IMG/VR virus record: IMGVR_UViG_3300009170_000022
Coordinates: 1 to 26,863 of that record
DNA from: a virus
Direction: 5' to 3' (one strand)
DNA: 26,863 nt
In this document: piece by piece, positions 1 through 7,205 of the stretch
Numbering within the stretch: position 1 is the first letter of the stretch
How the letters are laid out: each line of letters opens with the position of its first letter
The notes under the pieces: model-generated
Databases searched by the model: none
What the model was told of the DNA's origin: nothing
Seen by the model: the letters and a program-made list of their open reading frames with translations, nothing else
Made by a program: the position numbers and the translations under genes

Positions 1-1208
1 GGTTTAATAATATCAATAAATTGTGCATAATGGTTTCCATTTGAATCTTCAATTGATACTGATTCCTTAACACAATTTGGAACCATTTTTTTACCTTTCT
101 TTTTCATTCCAACTTGCTTATATCCAACCCAACACGCCTCATCTACTACATCGTGTTCTCCACTTTCCAAGTAATCTGCTGCAGCATCAATATAATCTGC
201 TGCTTTTGTAATTTTCGATTGAACCCACGCTTCAATATTTCCTTCACCCTTTAGTTTATTCCTTAATCGTTTTGCCGCAGAAATAATTGTAGAAATTTCC
301 GAACGCGCCATCGAGTATTCGTGATCTGTTTCTTTAGACTCATTTGCCGGATGAGGTCTAGTTGTATTATATTTTAATTGATTTGGTGATAAACTTGAAG
401 GAACTGAGAACATATCCCAATATTTGGGACCATACCTACATTCTTCTCTAGTCTCATCTTTCTCACATTTGGGACAGTAACGCACCATACCCATTTGTTC
501 TGAGAGAGGATCATTTGATGACAAATTTACTGATTCTGATTTATTTCCCCAATTAGCAGCACCAACTTTGCGACATTTTACAAGAGCACCGGAGGCATAG
601 GCAGAGGGCCATACATCATACCTTGACTTTACTTTAGTATAACAGGCATCTTTTTTACCACTTCCCTTTCCTTTGATATCCTTTTCTTCGTTCATTTTAT
701 TTTCTTGTTTATCGGTGGAAACATAAGTTGGTTTTGCAGCACCTGATTTTTCTTGTTGTGCAGGATCCGCTGCTTTCTTTCTTCTTGCCGCAGATAATCT
801 TTGCGCTTTAGTCATACTTTCTCTTTTTGCCGAAGAAACGCACTTAGGAACACCTTCTCCAGGTTCATCACTTGCACAGGTTCCTCCCGTAACTACATTT
901 ACCCAACCAGGTTTTCCATCTTTTGATTTACTTCTATACCAATCACGAAGACCCTCTTCAGTTATTTTTACATCTTTAAACTTTTTATGTTCTTTCTTAG
1001 CATCAGACTCCATTTTTTTCAACTTAGTATAATAATCTGGAAACTCATCGAGATGTTGAAGAGCAATATCAGTAGCAAGATCTTTATCTTTAGTATGTTC
1101 CTTTTCAATAGCAATACCCATTCTAAGTTGATTTCTAACAAAGGAAACATCCATTCGATGCTTCTTTGCAATATTTTCAACTGTTTGGTGAGATTTTAAT
1201 TTATGCAC
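1..1208 (-). CDS. Mosaic phage protein of small DUF domains (3' end outside window)
   Basis: This reading frame is open from a GTG at 1208..1206 to the left edge (402 codons, no stop). Reading it by eye shows several modules. Residues about 5-65 hold a small helical domain resembling DUF5661 (EKEHTKDKDLATDIALQHL, then PDYYTKL). About 86-150 hold GLRDWY, KDGKPGWVNVVTGG and a KCVSSAKRESMT stretch (DUF6321-like). About 183-220 hold KKDACYTKVKSRYDVWPSAY and ALVKCRKVGAANWG (DUF5872-like). A CPKC...C cluster follows, then a helical segment with EAWVQSKITKAADYIDAAAD, then CWVGYKQVGMKKKG and KMVPNCV. The DUF names are from memory. These families are common in marine T4-like phages and have no known function; the lysine- and cysteine-rich composition is compatible with nucleic acid or metal binding, which is inference. 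It follows gp16 by 12 bases, where T4 has gp17. I chose GTG because the conserved helices precede the first in-frame ATG (codon 19); no clear ribosome binding site is visible. Confidence 0.85.
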   Translation of the reverse strand, partial: MHKLKSHQTVENIAKKHRMDVSFVRNQLRMGIAIEKEHTKDKDLATDIALQHLDEFPDYYTKLKKMESDAKKEHKKFKDVKITEEGLRDWYRSKSKDGKPGWVNVVTGGTCASDEPGEGVPKCVSSAKRESMTKAQRLSAARRKKAADPAQQEKSGAAKPTYVSTDKQENKMNEEKDIKGKGSGKKDACYTKVKSRYDVWPSAYASGALVKCRKVGAANWGNKSESVNLSSNDPLSEQMGMVRYCPKCEKDETREECRYGPKYWDMFSVPSSLSPNQLKYNTTRPHPANESKETDHEYSMARSEISTIISAAKRLRNKLKGEGNIEAWVQSKITKAADYIDAAADYLESGEHDVVDEACWVGYKQVGMKKKGKKMVPNCVKESVSIEDSNGNHYAQFIDIIK

Positions 1209-1220
1209 TTTAGAAAAATA

Positions 1221-1646
1221 CTATTCTTTATTATTTAGAAAACCTTGTTTAAGTAGTTTCGAAAGTTCGGAAGTTGATCCCACAAAAACTGCATTATTTG
1301 TAACACTACTTGGTGATCTACTTGAAGTATCTTCCTCAACATCCTTTAATTTCTTCTGTAAATCAATTAACTTATCTGTAGTATCAGCAACACTTTTAAT
1401 TAACTGTCCAGCAACTTCATAGGCTCTAGGACTTCCCCCATCACCAGCAAGTTCCATAATTCCATTAATTGCCTCTTGACCCTTCTCAATTAGTGAGTAA
1501 AGATTTGCTCTTGTATATTCATAATCCTTCTTAATATCATCTGGTTTTGATACTAAAATTTCAATTTCTGTGGGAGTTTTTTCAACTTCTATAATTTTAC
1601 TCTCAATATTAAGAGCATTATCGAGATCTCCATAATTATTTTTCAT
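1221..1646 (-). CDS. 16: Small terminase subunit, T4 gp16-like
   Basis: This 141-residue protein resembles T4 gp16, the small terminase that forms a ring and regulates the large terminase (gp17) during headful DNA packaging at the portal. Visible matches to T4 gp16 are the central helical pair with SPRAYEVAGQLIKSVADTT, followed by DLQKKLKDV, and the C-terminal VFVGSTSELSKLL, which parallels VFMGSPTELMD in T4. The helical core suits the ring-forming coiled coil known for the family. It is slightly shorter than T4 gp16 (164 residues). It starts two bases after the gp15 stop (TAA TT ATG), so translation is probably coupled. Position after gp13-gp14-gp15 is the T4 order and supports the call strongly. 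Confidence 0.92.
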   Translation of the reverse strand: MKNNYGDLDNALNIESKIIEVEKTPTEIEILVSKPDDIKKDYEYTRANLYSLIEKGQEAINGIMELAGDGGSPRAYEVAGQLIKSVADTTDKLIDLQKKLKDVEEDTSSRSPSSVTNNAVFVGSTSELSKLLKQGFLNNKE

Positions 1647-1648
1647 AA

Positions 1649-2449
1649 TTAAATATCTATCTGTTGAGTTGGACTGTAAGTTTTAGAATCATCAAAGAAT
1701 TCCCAATTTTCATTAAATCCGAAATCATCTCCAGGATTTGCATCAATTGGATCTGGTGTTACGGTATATCTCACTTCTCTCTTCGCAATAGAAGTATCTG
1801 TTCCACTATAAAGATCAACCTGAACCTTACGAATAAGTCCATCAGTAGTATCGGAAATGGGACCAAACAAGTATGTTTTTGCTGTAAATTGAAATGTGTA
1901 AATTAATATTCTACGAGTTGAAAAATCTCCTTCATAATCATCTTGAAATGAAACACTATCAAGAACTACTGGGACATCTCTCTTTTCTCCAATAGAATCG
2001 ACAAGATTAATTGTCATTGTGAATGCTGGTTGAAAAAATGGTAATATTTGTTCTACTACTTGTAAAGCATCATCTTGAAGTTTGGTCATTAAGTTCAATT
2101 CAAATCCAATATTATATGGAACAGGCATAAAGACTTTTTTAATAGAACCATCTTGCCCGTGTGCTTTGAATGTTTGAGTTACACTTGCTTTTCGAGTAGC
2201 ATCATATTGAATAGATGTCATCTCAAACGACATTCTAGGAAGTGTCATTGCAACAGGTTTATTTAACTCTGGTTGTTGCTCTATTCTTGCAAGAAATTTT
2301 TGTGTTGGACCATATGCTAGTGGAACTTGAATATCACTAATACTAGTATCACCAGAATTTTTGTGTCTAATATGAATTTGATTAAATAAATTTCCGAACG
2401 AAATAACTGTTCTGCGAATAATTTCGTGATAATAGTAAGTATCTAACAT
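1649..2449 (-). CDS. 15: Tail sheath stabiliser / tail terminator, T4 gp15-like
   Basis: The 266-residue product matches T4 gp15, the hexameric protein that caps the finished tail tube and sheath and joins the tail to the neck. Visible matches are the N-terminal YYHEIIRRTVISFGNLFNQI (T4: FRRYATLMGDLFSNI), a LPRMSFEM segment, VEQILPFFQPAFTMTI (T4: VEQILPYFQPHFNTTM), KRDVPVVL, STRRILIYTFQF and DTTDGLIRKVQVD. The length is close to T4 gp15 (272 residues), so unlike gp14 and gp8 this protein carries no inserted module. The start overlaps the gp14 stop as TAATG, which indicates translational coupling. Assignment rests on sequence resemblance plus T4 gene order. Confidence 0.95.
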   Translation of the reverse strand: MLDTYYYHEIIRRTVISFGNLFNQIHIRHKNSGDTSISDIQVPLAYGPTQKFLARIEQQPELNKPVAMTLPRMSFEMTSIQYDATRKASVTQTFKAHGQDGSIKKVFMPVPYNIGFELNLMTKLQDDALQVVEQILPFFQPAFTMTINLVDSIGEKRDVPVVLDSVSFQDDYEGDFSTRRILIYTFQFTAKTYLFGPISDTTDGLIRKVQVDLYSGTDTSIAKREVRYTVTPDPIDANPGDDFGFNENWEFFDDSKTYSPTQQIDI

Positions 2450-3852
2450 TAAAAACTACCAAATGGATTTGACTCTGAAAAATCAACAATAAGATCTCCT
2501 TCTCCTTCAATTTCATTATTTTGACTGTATTTATCATAAAGATCCATTTGGTTATATGAAACCACTGAATATCTTGCGGATGATGCTGATCCAACAATAA
2601 TTTCTCCAGCAAAAAATCCTGGCGTGGTTGCAGCAATTCCTACAAAAGAAACTTTAAGAATTTTAGTATCAAAATCCCATTCTTTAACTCTCGCTCTAGT
2701 TTGAGAATTTGATCCAATAATAATTTCATTAAACTGATAATTTCCTACACCAGTTAAAATTGATGGATTGTTTATGGTAACTGTTGGGGTTATAGTATAT
2801 CCAATTCCAGAATTAGATATGTTTATTGCTGAAATATTTTGATTCAATCCAAGTGAAGCAATACCGACAGCAGTTTGTCCAATACTAATAGATCCATTTA
2901 TATTTACTACTGGAACTGTAGTATATCCAACTCCACCGTCAGTAATGATAAATTTAATAATACCATTACTTTGAGTTTCTATTGAACAGGTTGCAGAAGC
3001 ACCAACTCCTCCACCACCAGAAATTGTTATGATAGGTGGAGTTGTGTATCCAATACCAGAATTTCCTAAAATAATATCCCTTACTGAAAAACTTCCACCC
3101 TTATTGGTTATTCTTGCGATACCAAAGGCATCATTATTTGGATTTCCTGTTGGTGATGTTGAAATTGAAACTATAGGTGCTGTACTATACCCATATCCAT
3201 CATTATTTAAGAATATTTTACGAATATATCCAGTTCCAATAGTTGCTGTTGCAGTTGCTGTTCTTCCAACTCCGGTCAATAATAAAGTGCTAATATATCC
3301 CTGATCTTGAACTTGAGTATCAATTTCTTCAATAGTAGTATCAATAACTTCATCTTCATATTCAAATAGTTCACATTTTATTTCGTAAACATAATTTTTA
3401 CCTAGTTGATAAAATGGTTGTTCGTGCTCTACAAATTTAACTTCAAATATTCTTTGTCCAAGCGGAAAATATACTAAATCACCTTCTCTTGGTCTAGTTG
3501 ATAATGTTATTTCTTCTCCACCTTCATCTGCCGCCAAAAATGGGGAAATGAAGTCTTCAAATCTTTCTTTCGAAATAATAATAGTTAGTTCATCTCTCAA
3601 ACTCATTCCAAATTTAGTTAAGATATCTCCTGCCCCACTATATCCTTCATAAGTTTGGACATACGCTTCAATAGCATAATTATCATCAAATTTAGAAGAT
3701 TGAATTTCTTCAATTATAGTTTGTTTTCTTACAAACTTTCTAGGAATGTATGTTACCTCTACACCATAAATTTTCAACTGTTCATTAATTAAATCTTGAA
3801 CAAGTCGCTGTTCGCTTGGTGATCCTTGTAGGAAGAAGGGATTTAATGCCAT
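2449..3852 (-). CDS. 14: Neck protein, T4 gp14-like, with large beta-repeat insert
   Basis: Residues 1 to about 185 match T4 gp14, which with gp13 completes the head after packaging and forms the neck to which the tail attaches. Shared features are GVEVTYIPRKFV (T4: GVECYYVPREYV), VQTYEGYSGAGDILTKFGM (T4: FEGYEGAKSFFSNFGM), EGDLVYFPL and PFYQLGKN. The extreme C-terminus, SNPFGSF, resembles the T4 tail SSPFDNDF. T4 gp14 has 256 residues; this one has 467. The extra length is a glycine-rich beta region at about residues 190-400: four GxGY units (GYGYSTAPIVSIS, GIGYTTPPIITISG, GVGYTTVPVVNING, GIGYTITPTVTIN) followed by two FxxGEIIxGs...ARx.V units. The insert could project from the neck as a whisker-like or surface-binding domain; this is inference. 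Start and stop overlap neighbours as TAATG. Confidence 0.94.
   Translation of the reverse strand: MALNPFFLQGSPSEQRLVQDLINEQLKIYGVEVTYIPRKFVRKQTIIEEIQSSKFDDNYAIEAYVQTYEGYSGAGDILTKFGMSLRDELTIIISKERFEDFISPFLAADEGGEEITLSTRPREGDLVYFPLGQRIFEVKFVEHEQPFYQLGKNYVYEIKCELFEYEDEVIDTTIEEIDTQVQDQGYISTLLLTGVGRTATATATIGTGYIRKIFLNNDGYGYSTAPIVSISTSPTGNPNNDAFGIARITNKGGSFSVRDIILGNSGIGYTTPPIITISGGGGVGASATCSIETQSNGIIKFIITDGGVGYTTVPVVNINGSISIGQTAVGIASLGLNQNISAINISNSGIGYTITPTVTINNPSILTGVGNYQFNEIIIGSNSQTRARVKEWDFDTKILKVSFVGIAATTPGFFAGEIIVGSASSARYSVVSYNQMDLYDKYSQNNEIEGEGDLIVDFSESNPFGSF
2760..3225 (-). repeat. GxGY beta-repeat array inside gp14
   Basis: Four in-frame protein repeats, each about 40-50 residues, with consensus hxxxGxGYxxxPxVxIxx. 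The GxGY signatures are encoded near 3197-3185, 3058-3044, 2932-2920 and 2809-2795. Copies two and four are also close in DNA: 18-base words at 3047-3064 and 2798-2815 agree at 16 of 18 positions. The same unit occurs in gp8, the 2,360-residue protein and the giant protein. Confidence 0.8.
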
Positions 3853-4682
3853 TATCCAATAAAATCATACGGAGGAAGTTCGTGCTCTAATGCCATTACT
3901 TGCTTAAGTTGTTCTAGTTCTTTTTCAGCATCTTCATATATTTCTCTTCCATTAAGTTCAATTCCTCCAGGAAGTTTGACTCCTCTAAATTTAATAAGAT
4001 TTTGCCCCCATTGTCTTTTTATTAATGAGGTTAAATATTTTTTGATGAAACTATCATTCCAAACTTTATTAAAGTCATTTGGATTTAATGCTCTGTAACA
4101 ATCAAGAACTAGAAAATTTCCTTCATTTTGTGCTCCCCAATCAATATCAAGATATAACCTACCTTGTCTCTTATTAAATCTTAATTGCTTATCAGTAGTT
4201 AAAAGGAAATCAATATCTTCCAAATAACTTTTTACCATTGCATACTGTAAAAGTTCAACAGAGTTGAAGTAGTAAAGATCATTTAAGAATAATTGATATT
4301 TAATACTAAACATTCCTCCAGAAATGGAACTAGTATCAAACTTAAATACTTTTTCGATACCAATTATCGAATCTGGAACTTGTATATAATTTCCAGATTC
4401 ATACCAATTGAAGGATAGACCTGTAGTTGATGTTGCAGTAGTAGTCGTAATTCCTGGACCATTTGGGGATGGTGCAGATCCTCGCTCAATATCTTCTTCG
4501 GTAATTCTATATTTTAAGTACATTCTTTCAACACCATCAAAGTGGCGTTCTTGGAAGTACTGTAGGGCGTCATCAACCAAATCGTCCACTTGGTCATCAT
4601 CTACGTTAATTTCCAACACAGGGGCACCTAGACGCCTTAGACAGTAATCTATGAGTTGTTGTCTGGATGCTGGTTGTGACAT
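3852..4682 (-). CDS. 13: Neck protein / head completion, T4 gp13-like
   Basis: The 276-residue product matches T4 gp13, the head-completion protein that sits under the portal and recruits gp14. The diagnostic N-terminus has LIDYCLRRLGAPVLEINV (T4: LINYCKRQLGAPVVKINI), then the acidic DDDQVDDLVDDALQYF (T4: SDEQIDDRIDEAIQFF) and HFDGVERMYLKYRITEEDIE. Later IEKVFKF and the ALNPNDFNKVWNDSFIKKYL stretch agree with the family. Length is near that of T4 gp13 (309 residues). It starts one base after the stop of the coiled-coil gene (TAA A ATG) and overlaps gp14 as TAATG. An AGGAA purine run lies about 9 bases upstream of the start. Identity and position agree, so confidence is high. Confidence 0.95.
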   Translation of the reverse strand: MSQPASRQQLIDYCLRRLGAPVLEINVDDDQVDDLVDDALQYFQERHFDGVERMYLKYRITEEDIERGSAPSPNGPGITTTTATSTTGLSFNWYESGNYIQVPDSIIGIEKVFKFDTSSISGGMFSIKYQLFLNDLYYFNSVELLQYAMVKSYLEDIDFLLTTDKQLRFNKRQGRLYLDIDWGAQNEGNFLVLDCYRALNPNDFNKVWNDSFIKKYLTSLIKRQWGQNLIKFRGVKLPGGIELNGREIYEDAEKELEQLKQVMALEHELPPYDFIG

Positions 4683-4683
4683 T

Positions 4684-4896
4684 TTATGATTCCTGTTTTT
4701 TCTTTACAAGTGCATCATATTTTTCTTGAAGTTCAAGATTAGTTTCTAATAGAGTAGTCTTTTCCTCATTAAAATCTTTCGATAAAGTCTGAAGTTTTGC
4801 TTCTAAAAGAACATTGTCATTGGTTAATTGAGAAATTTTTCTATGATATAAAGTAACTAATACATTAATATCAACTTCACCATTATTTTGTTGCAT
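4684..4896 (-). CDS. Small coiled-coil protein upstream of gp13
   Basis: I do not recognise a named function. The 70-residue product is charged and, from about residue 12 onwards, shows heptad-like spacing of leucines and isoleucines (LVTLYHRKISQLTNDNVLLE, then LETNLELQEKYDALVKK), consistent with one long alpha-helical coiled coil. It has no signal peptide, membrane segment or cysteine. A good Shine-Dalgarno GGAGGA lies 12 bases upstream of its ATG, inside the last codons of the preceding fibre-like gene, and it is three bases after that gene's stop. Because T4 has the coiled-coil fibritin (wac) just before gp13, a small oligomerising neck or fibre accessory is possible, but this is position-based inference only. 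Confidence 0.8.
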   Translation of the reverse strand: MQQNNGEVDINVLVTLYHRKISQLTNDNVLLEAKLQTLSKDFNEEKTTLLETNLELQEKYDALVKKKQES

Positions 4897-4899
4897 AAA

Positions 4900-6579
4900 T
4901 TAGAAGGTTCCTCCATCTAAAGTTGATGTCCAAGTTGGTTTATTAGTATATATGGTATTAACAGTTGTTGGAATTATTACCATGCTAATACTATTTTTTA
5001 ATAAATTATATGTATTAGTAAATGTCCCTTCAACTCCAACTAATGTAATAGTTGATGCAGTTACTCCAGTTTTTACAACACCATAAGCACCACTAGTCTC
5101 TTGAAGAATTAAATCACCTTGACTTACTGTTACGGAACTACCAAAAGTCAGAGTAATTTCAGTAATCGCAGTCAATACTTGCTTTGAAGTTATTGTTGGT
5201 GATGCTGGATCATTAGTTGAAGTTTGTAATCCATTAACATCAAAGTATACTACACCGTTAGTGCTGTAGTCTCCAGTTTGATAATAAATTCCTTTAATAT
5301 CAATGAAACCTCTAGTTCCAGTTACAACACTATTTGAAATAGTTGCATCTGGAATATATGTCCATGCTCTAATAGTTGAACTACTACCAACATTACTTCC
5401 ATCAATATAACCAAAAAATCCACTTTTATTGTCTACAATTCCCGAACCAGTATTATAATTGAATGCAATACCGCGATCAGTATTTGTATCGTATGCGTGA
5501 GTAACTGTTAATTGAACACCAGTAGAAATACCTGCAGTTGTAGCACCATTAATAGTAATTATTTTGGTTATAGTATCATAACCAGTAATGGTAGTAATGC
5601 CCGCATTTGGTAGGGATGCACTACCTTGAATAATGTCTCCGGTATTAATTCCTATTACAGAATCTAAAGTAATAGTGCTAACACCAATAACAACTGGTGA
5701 CATTACAGTGCGAACACTTGTAACATCACCTAAAGTTATAATTGGATCATTAATTGAAACTTCAGTAGAGTTGACTGAAGTTGTAGTTCCATCAACTTGT
5801 AAATTTCCTTTAACTACAACAGTTCCATCATTACTTAGTCCATCTGGATATGGATCAATATAAAGAACATTTCCATATCCTGGTAATGTTGAGATTACAT
5901 TATCTTTAATCTTTATGTTGTCTATAACTGCTCCACCAGTTACAGTTACTACGCCGACAACATTTAGAGTTCCACCTACATTAAGGTTCTTCTCGATACC
6001 AACACCACCTTCAACAACTAAGGCACCGTTATCTTTGGTATTGGATTGAGTTACATCTCCAATATTAATTGCAACTCCATCAGCAAATGCCCAATCAGCA
6101 CCTTCAATCTCAAATCTATTATCAGTTGCCTCATCATATCTAAATTTTACATCTTTATTATCACCAAAACTTAAATAAGTATCATCGACAATATTAATTT
6201 CTCCAGTCCCATTGGGATTGAAAATAATATCTCCATCAGTATTCGTAGATGATAAAGTGTTAAGATCTAAACGTAAGTTATCAACATTCCACTGATCGAC
6301 TTTTCTATTATTATCGAGAATGACAACAATTCCACCATCTTGATTTCGGGTATTTGTTACCCCATCAATAGCACCAGGTTGGTGCTCCATCATTGAGGTA
6401 TAATAGTAACCACCAACTGGATTTACATTATTACCATCGTCACCCAAGAACATTCTGTCCTTGTATTGATTTGTTCCGCCGTAACTACCAATGCCAGTTA
6501 CATATGCTAGTTCACCCCAATTTAGACTGGCAGGTTTATTTGTTCCAGCAGATCTTTTGATCCTGATAATACTTGCCAT
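4900..6579 (-). CDS. Fibre-like virion protein at the wac (fibritin) position
   Basis: The 559-residue product looks like a marine phage fibre or whisker protein. The N-terminus (about residues 4-60: IIRIKRSAGTNKPASLNWGE, LAYVTG, then DRMFLGDDGNN) is the IKRS...L..GELAY attachment-type motif I know from cyanophage fibres. Residues about 185-290 carry beta-helix-like strands including GALVVEGGVGIEKNLNVGG, GNLQVDGTTTSVNSTEVSIN and DPIITLGD, a common fibre repeat. The rest is glycine/threonine/isoleucine-rich beta with one SGAYGVVKTG unit like that in gp8 and gp14. It ends in TLDGGTF. It follows the 75-residue gene by one base (TAA A ATG) with GGGGGA as ribosome binding site. T4 has the whisker protein fibritin here, so a whisker or neck-fibre role is plausible; a tail-fibre or head-decoration role is the alternative. 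Confidence 0.8.
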   Translation of the reverse strand: MASIIRIKRSAGTNKPASLNWGELAYVTGIGSYGGTNQYKDRMFLGDDGNNVNPVGGYYYTSMMEHQPGAIDGVTNTRNQDGGIVVILDNNRKVDQWNVDNLRLDLNTLSSTNTDGDIIFNPNGTGEINIVDDTYLSFGDNKDVKFRYDEATDNRFEIEGADWAFADGVAINIGDVTQSNTKDNGALVVEGGVGIEKNLNVGGTLNVVGVVTVTGGAVIDNIKIKDNVISTLPGYGNVLYIDPYPDGLSNDGTVVVKGNLQVDGTTTSVNSTEVSINDPIITLGDVTSVRTVMSPVVIGVSTITLDSVIGINTGDIIQGSASLPNAGITTITGYDTITKIITINGATTAGISTGVQLTVTHAYDTNTDRGIAFNYNTGSGIVDNKSGFFGYIDGSNVGSSSTIRAWTYIPDATISNSVVTGTRGFIDIKGIYYQTGDYSTNGVVYFDVNGLQTSTNDPASPTITSKQVLTAITEITLTFGSSVTVSQGDLILQETSGAYGVVKTGVTASTITLVGVEGTFTNTYNLLKNSISMVIIPTTVNTIYTNKPTWTSTLDGGTF

Positions 6580-6580
6580 T

Positions 6581-6808
6581 TTAGAAATTTCCCCCGTTGA
6601 TGTCTAAATTCTGTGTGCTTCCAGGTGTTAATGTTAATGTAGCATCCCATTTTTTAGTGGATCCATTATATACAAGAACCATTCCATCGAGTGGATTATT
6701 AATATTGACATCAGTTAGTTCACTTAAAGCTAAACCTTGAGCTCCAGCCAGCGAAGATACAACTTTAACAGCGTTTTGTTGCCCTACCCTAACTTTAATC
6801 TCTGCCAT
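6581..6808 (-). CDS. Small fibre-associated structural protein
   Basis: This 75-residue product begins MAEIKVRVGQQNAVKVVSS and then shows LSELTDVNINNPLDGMVLVY followed by NGSTKKWDAT. That segment is a widespread phage fibre/baseplate motif (LxDVx...DGxVLxYN...KW). It ends DINGGNF, echoing the DGGTF end of the next gene. No catalytic, membrane or signal features are visible. It is the first gene after a 39-base gap that holds a late promoter box, so it may head a transcript covering the fibre, neck and terminase genes. No strong Shine-Dalgarno precedes its ATG. A role as a short adaptor or chaperone-like partner for the adjacent 559-residue fibre is inference from adjacency and shared end motif. 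Confidence 0.82.
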   Translation of the reverse strand: MAEIKVRVGQQNAVKVVSSLAGAQGLALSELTDVNINNPLDGMVLVYNGSTKKWDATLTLTPGSTQNLDINGGNF

Positions 6809-6838
6809 CTATAAAAAGGATTTTCAGGATCTAAAATA

Positions 6839-6846
6839 TATTTATA
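6839..6846 (-). promoter_or_regulatory. T4-type late promoter box TATAAATA before the fibre/neck genes
   Basis: On the minus strand the exact T4 late -10 consensus TATAAATA lies in the 39-base gap between the 56-residue and 75-residue genes, two bases after the upstream stop codon. The ATG is 30 bases downstream of the box, leaving room for a leader of about 20 bases. T4 late promoters need only this element plus the gp55 sigma factor and the gp45 clamp. Confidence 0.6.
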
Positions 6847-6847
6847 T

Positions 6848-7018
6848 TCAAGAGATTCCAATAGTTTTAACAACCTCTTGTTGTCTAAGATATAATTTGC
6901 AATATATCTTAGCAAAGTTTTTAAGTTGCTCAAATTCTAATTCATCGATGAATCTGGAATGTTTTTCATATTCAAATAATTTATCAATAGTCTCCAGTTC
7001 AATTTCATTTGGATCCAT
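6848..7018 (-). CDS. Small acidic protein, 56 residues, unknown function
   Basis: Translating by eye gives 56 residues beginning MDPNEIELETIDKLFEYEKH and ending in VVKTIGIS before a TGA. The gene overlaps the end of the 66-residue gene by 14 bases in another frame. The best evidence that it is real is a strong Shine-Dalgarno GAGGGAG at 7032..7026, exactly 7 bases before the ATG, together with the fact that it fills a stretch otherwise empty in a cluster with nearly no gaps. The product is acidic at the N-terminus and helical, with aromatic and leucine residues on one face (FEQLKNFAKIYCKLYLRQQE). I know no function. Similar tiny proteins sit among structural genes of cyanophages, so a virion accessory or assembly factor is possible. 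Confidence 0.72.
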   Translation of the reverse strand: MDPNEIELETIDKLFEYEKHSRFIDELEFEQLKNFAKIYCKLYLRQQEVVKTIGIS

Positions 7019-7205
7019 TAATTAACTCCCTCAATAATATTTTAATTTCACTAATATCTTCTTTCATTTTATCAATTTCATCTTTTTGCTTTTTCTTTTC
7101 ACTTCTCATTTTAATATATTGGGTATATCCAAATGTGTCATAATTTACAACAGCACCTGAATTTTCATCTCTGAATAAATTTTTATCACCTTCAATTGGT
7201 ATCAT
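7005..7205 (-). CDS. Small coiled-coil protein following the DUF4815 gene
   Basis: The 66-residue product has an N-terminal part (KNLFRDENSGAVVNYDTFGY) of a type seen in small proteins of marine T4-like phages, then a strongly charged helix (RSEKKKQKDEIDKMKEDISE, then IKILLRELI) with heptad-like hydrophobic spacing that suggests a coiled coil. Its start overlaps the stop of the 2,360-residue gene as TAATG, so it is probably made by translational coupling, perhaps in proportion to that structural protein. No signal, membrane or enzyme features are seen. Function unknown; assembly helper or small virion component are both possible. Confidence 0.8.
   Translation of the reverse strand: MIPIEGDKNLFRDENSGAVVNYDTFGYTQYIKMRSEKKKQKDEIDKMKEDISEIKILLRELINGSK

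Noticed and set aside
987-1199. Plus-strand ORF of 70 residues
   Set aside because: It lies opposite the mosaic minus-strand gene, has a low-complexity Phe/Ile/Ser composition and no recognised domain.
2760-3225. CRISPR-like or tandem DNA repeat
   Set aside because: Spacing is irregular, copies diverge, and the units keep one reading frame. They are protein-level repeats.
6809-6847. Possible rho-independent terminator in the gap before the 75-residue gene
   Set aside because: I find direct repeats (ATCCT) but no stable inverted repeat followed by a T run.
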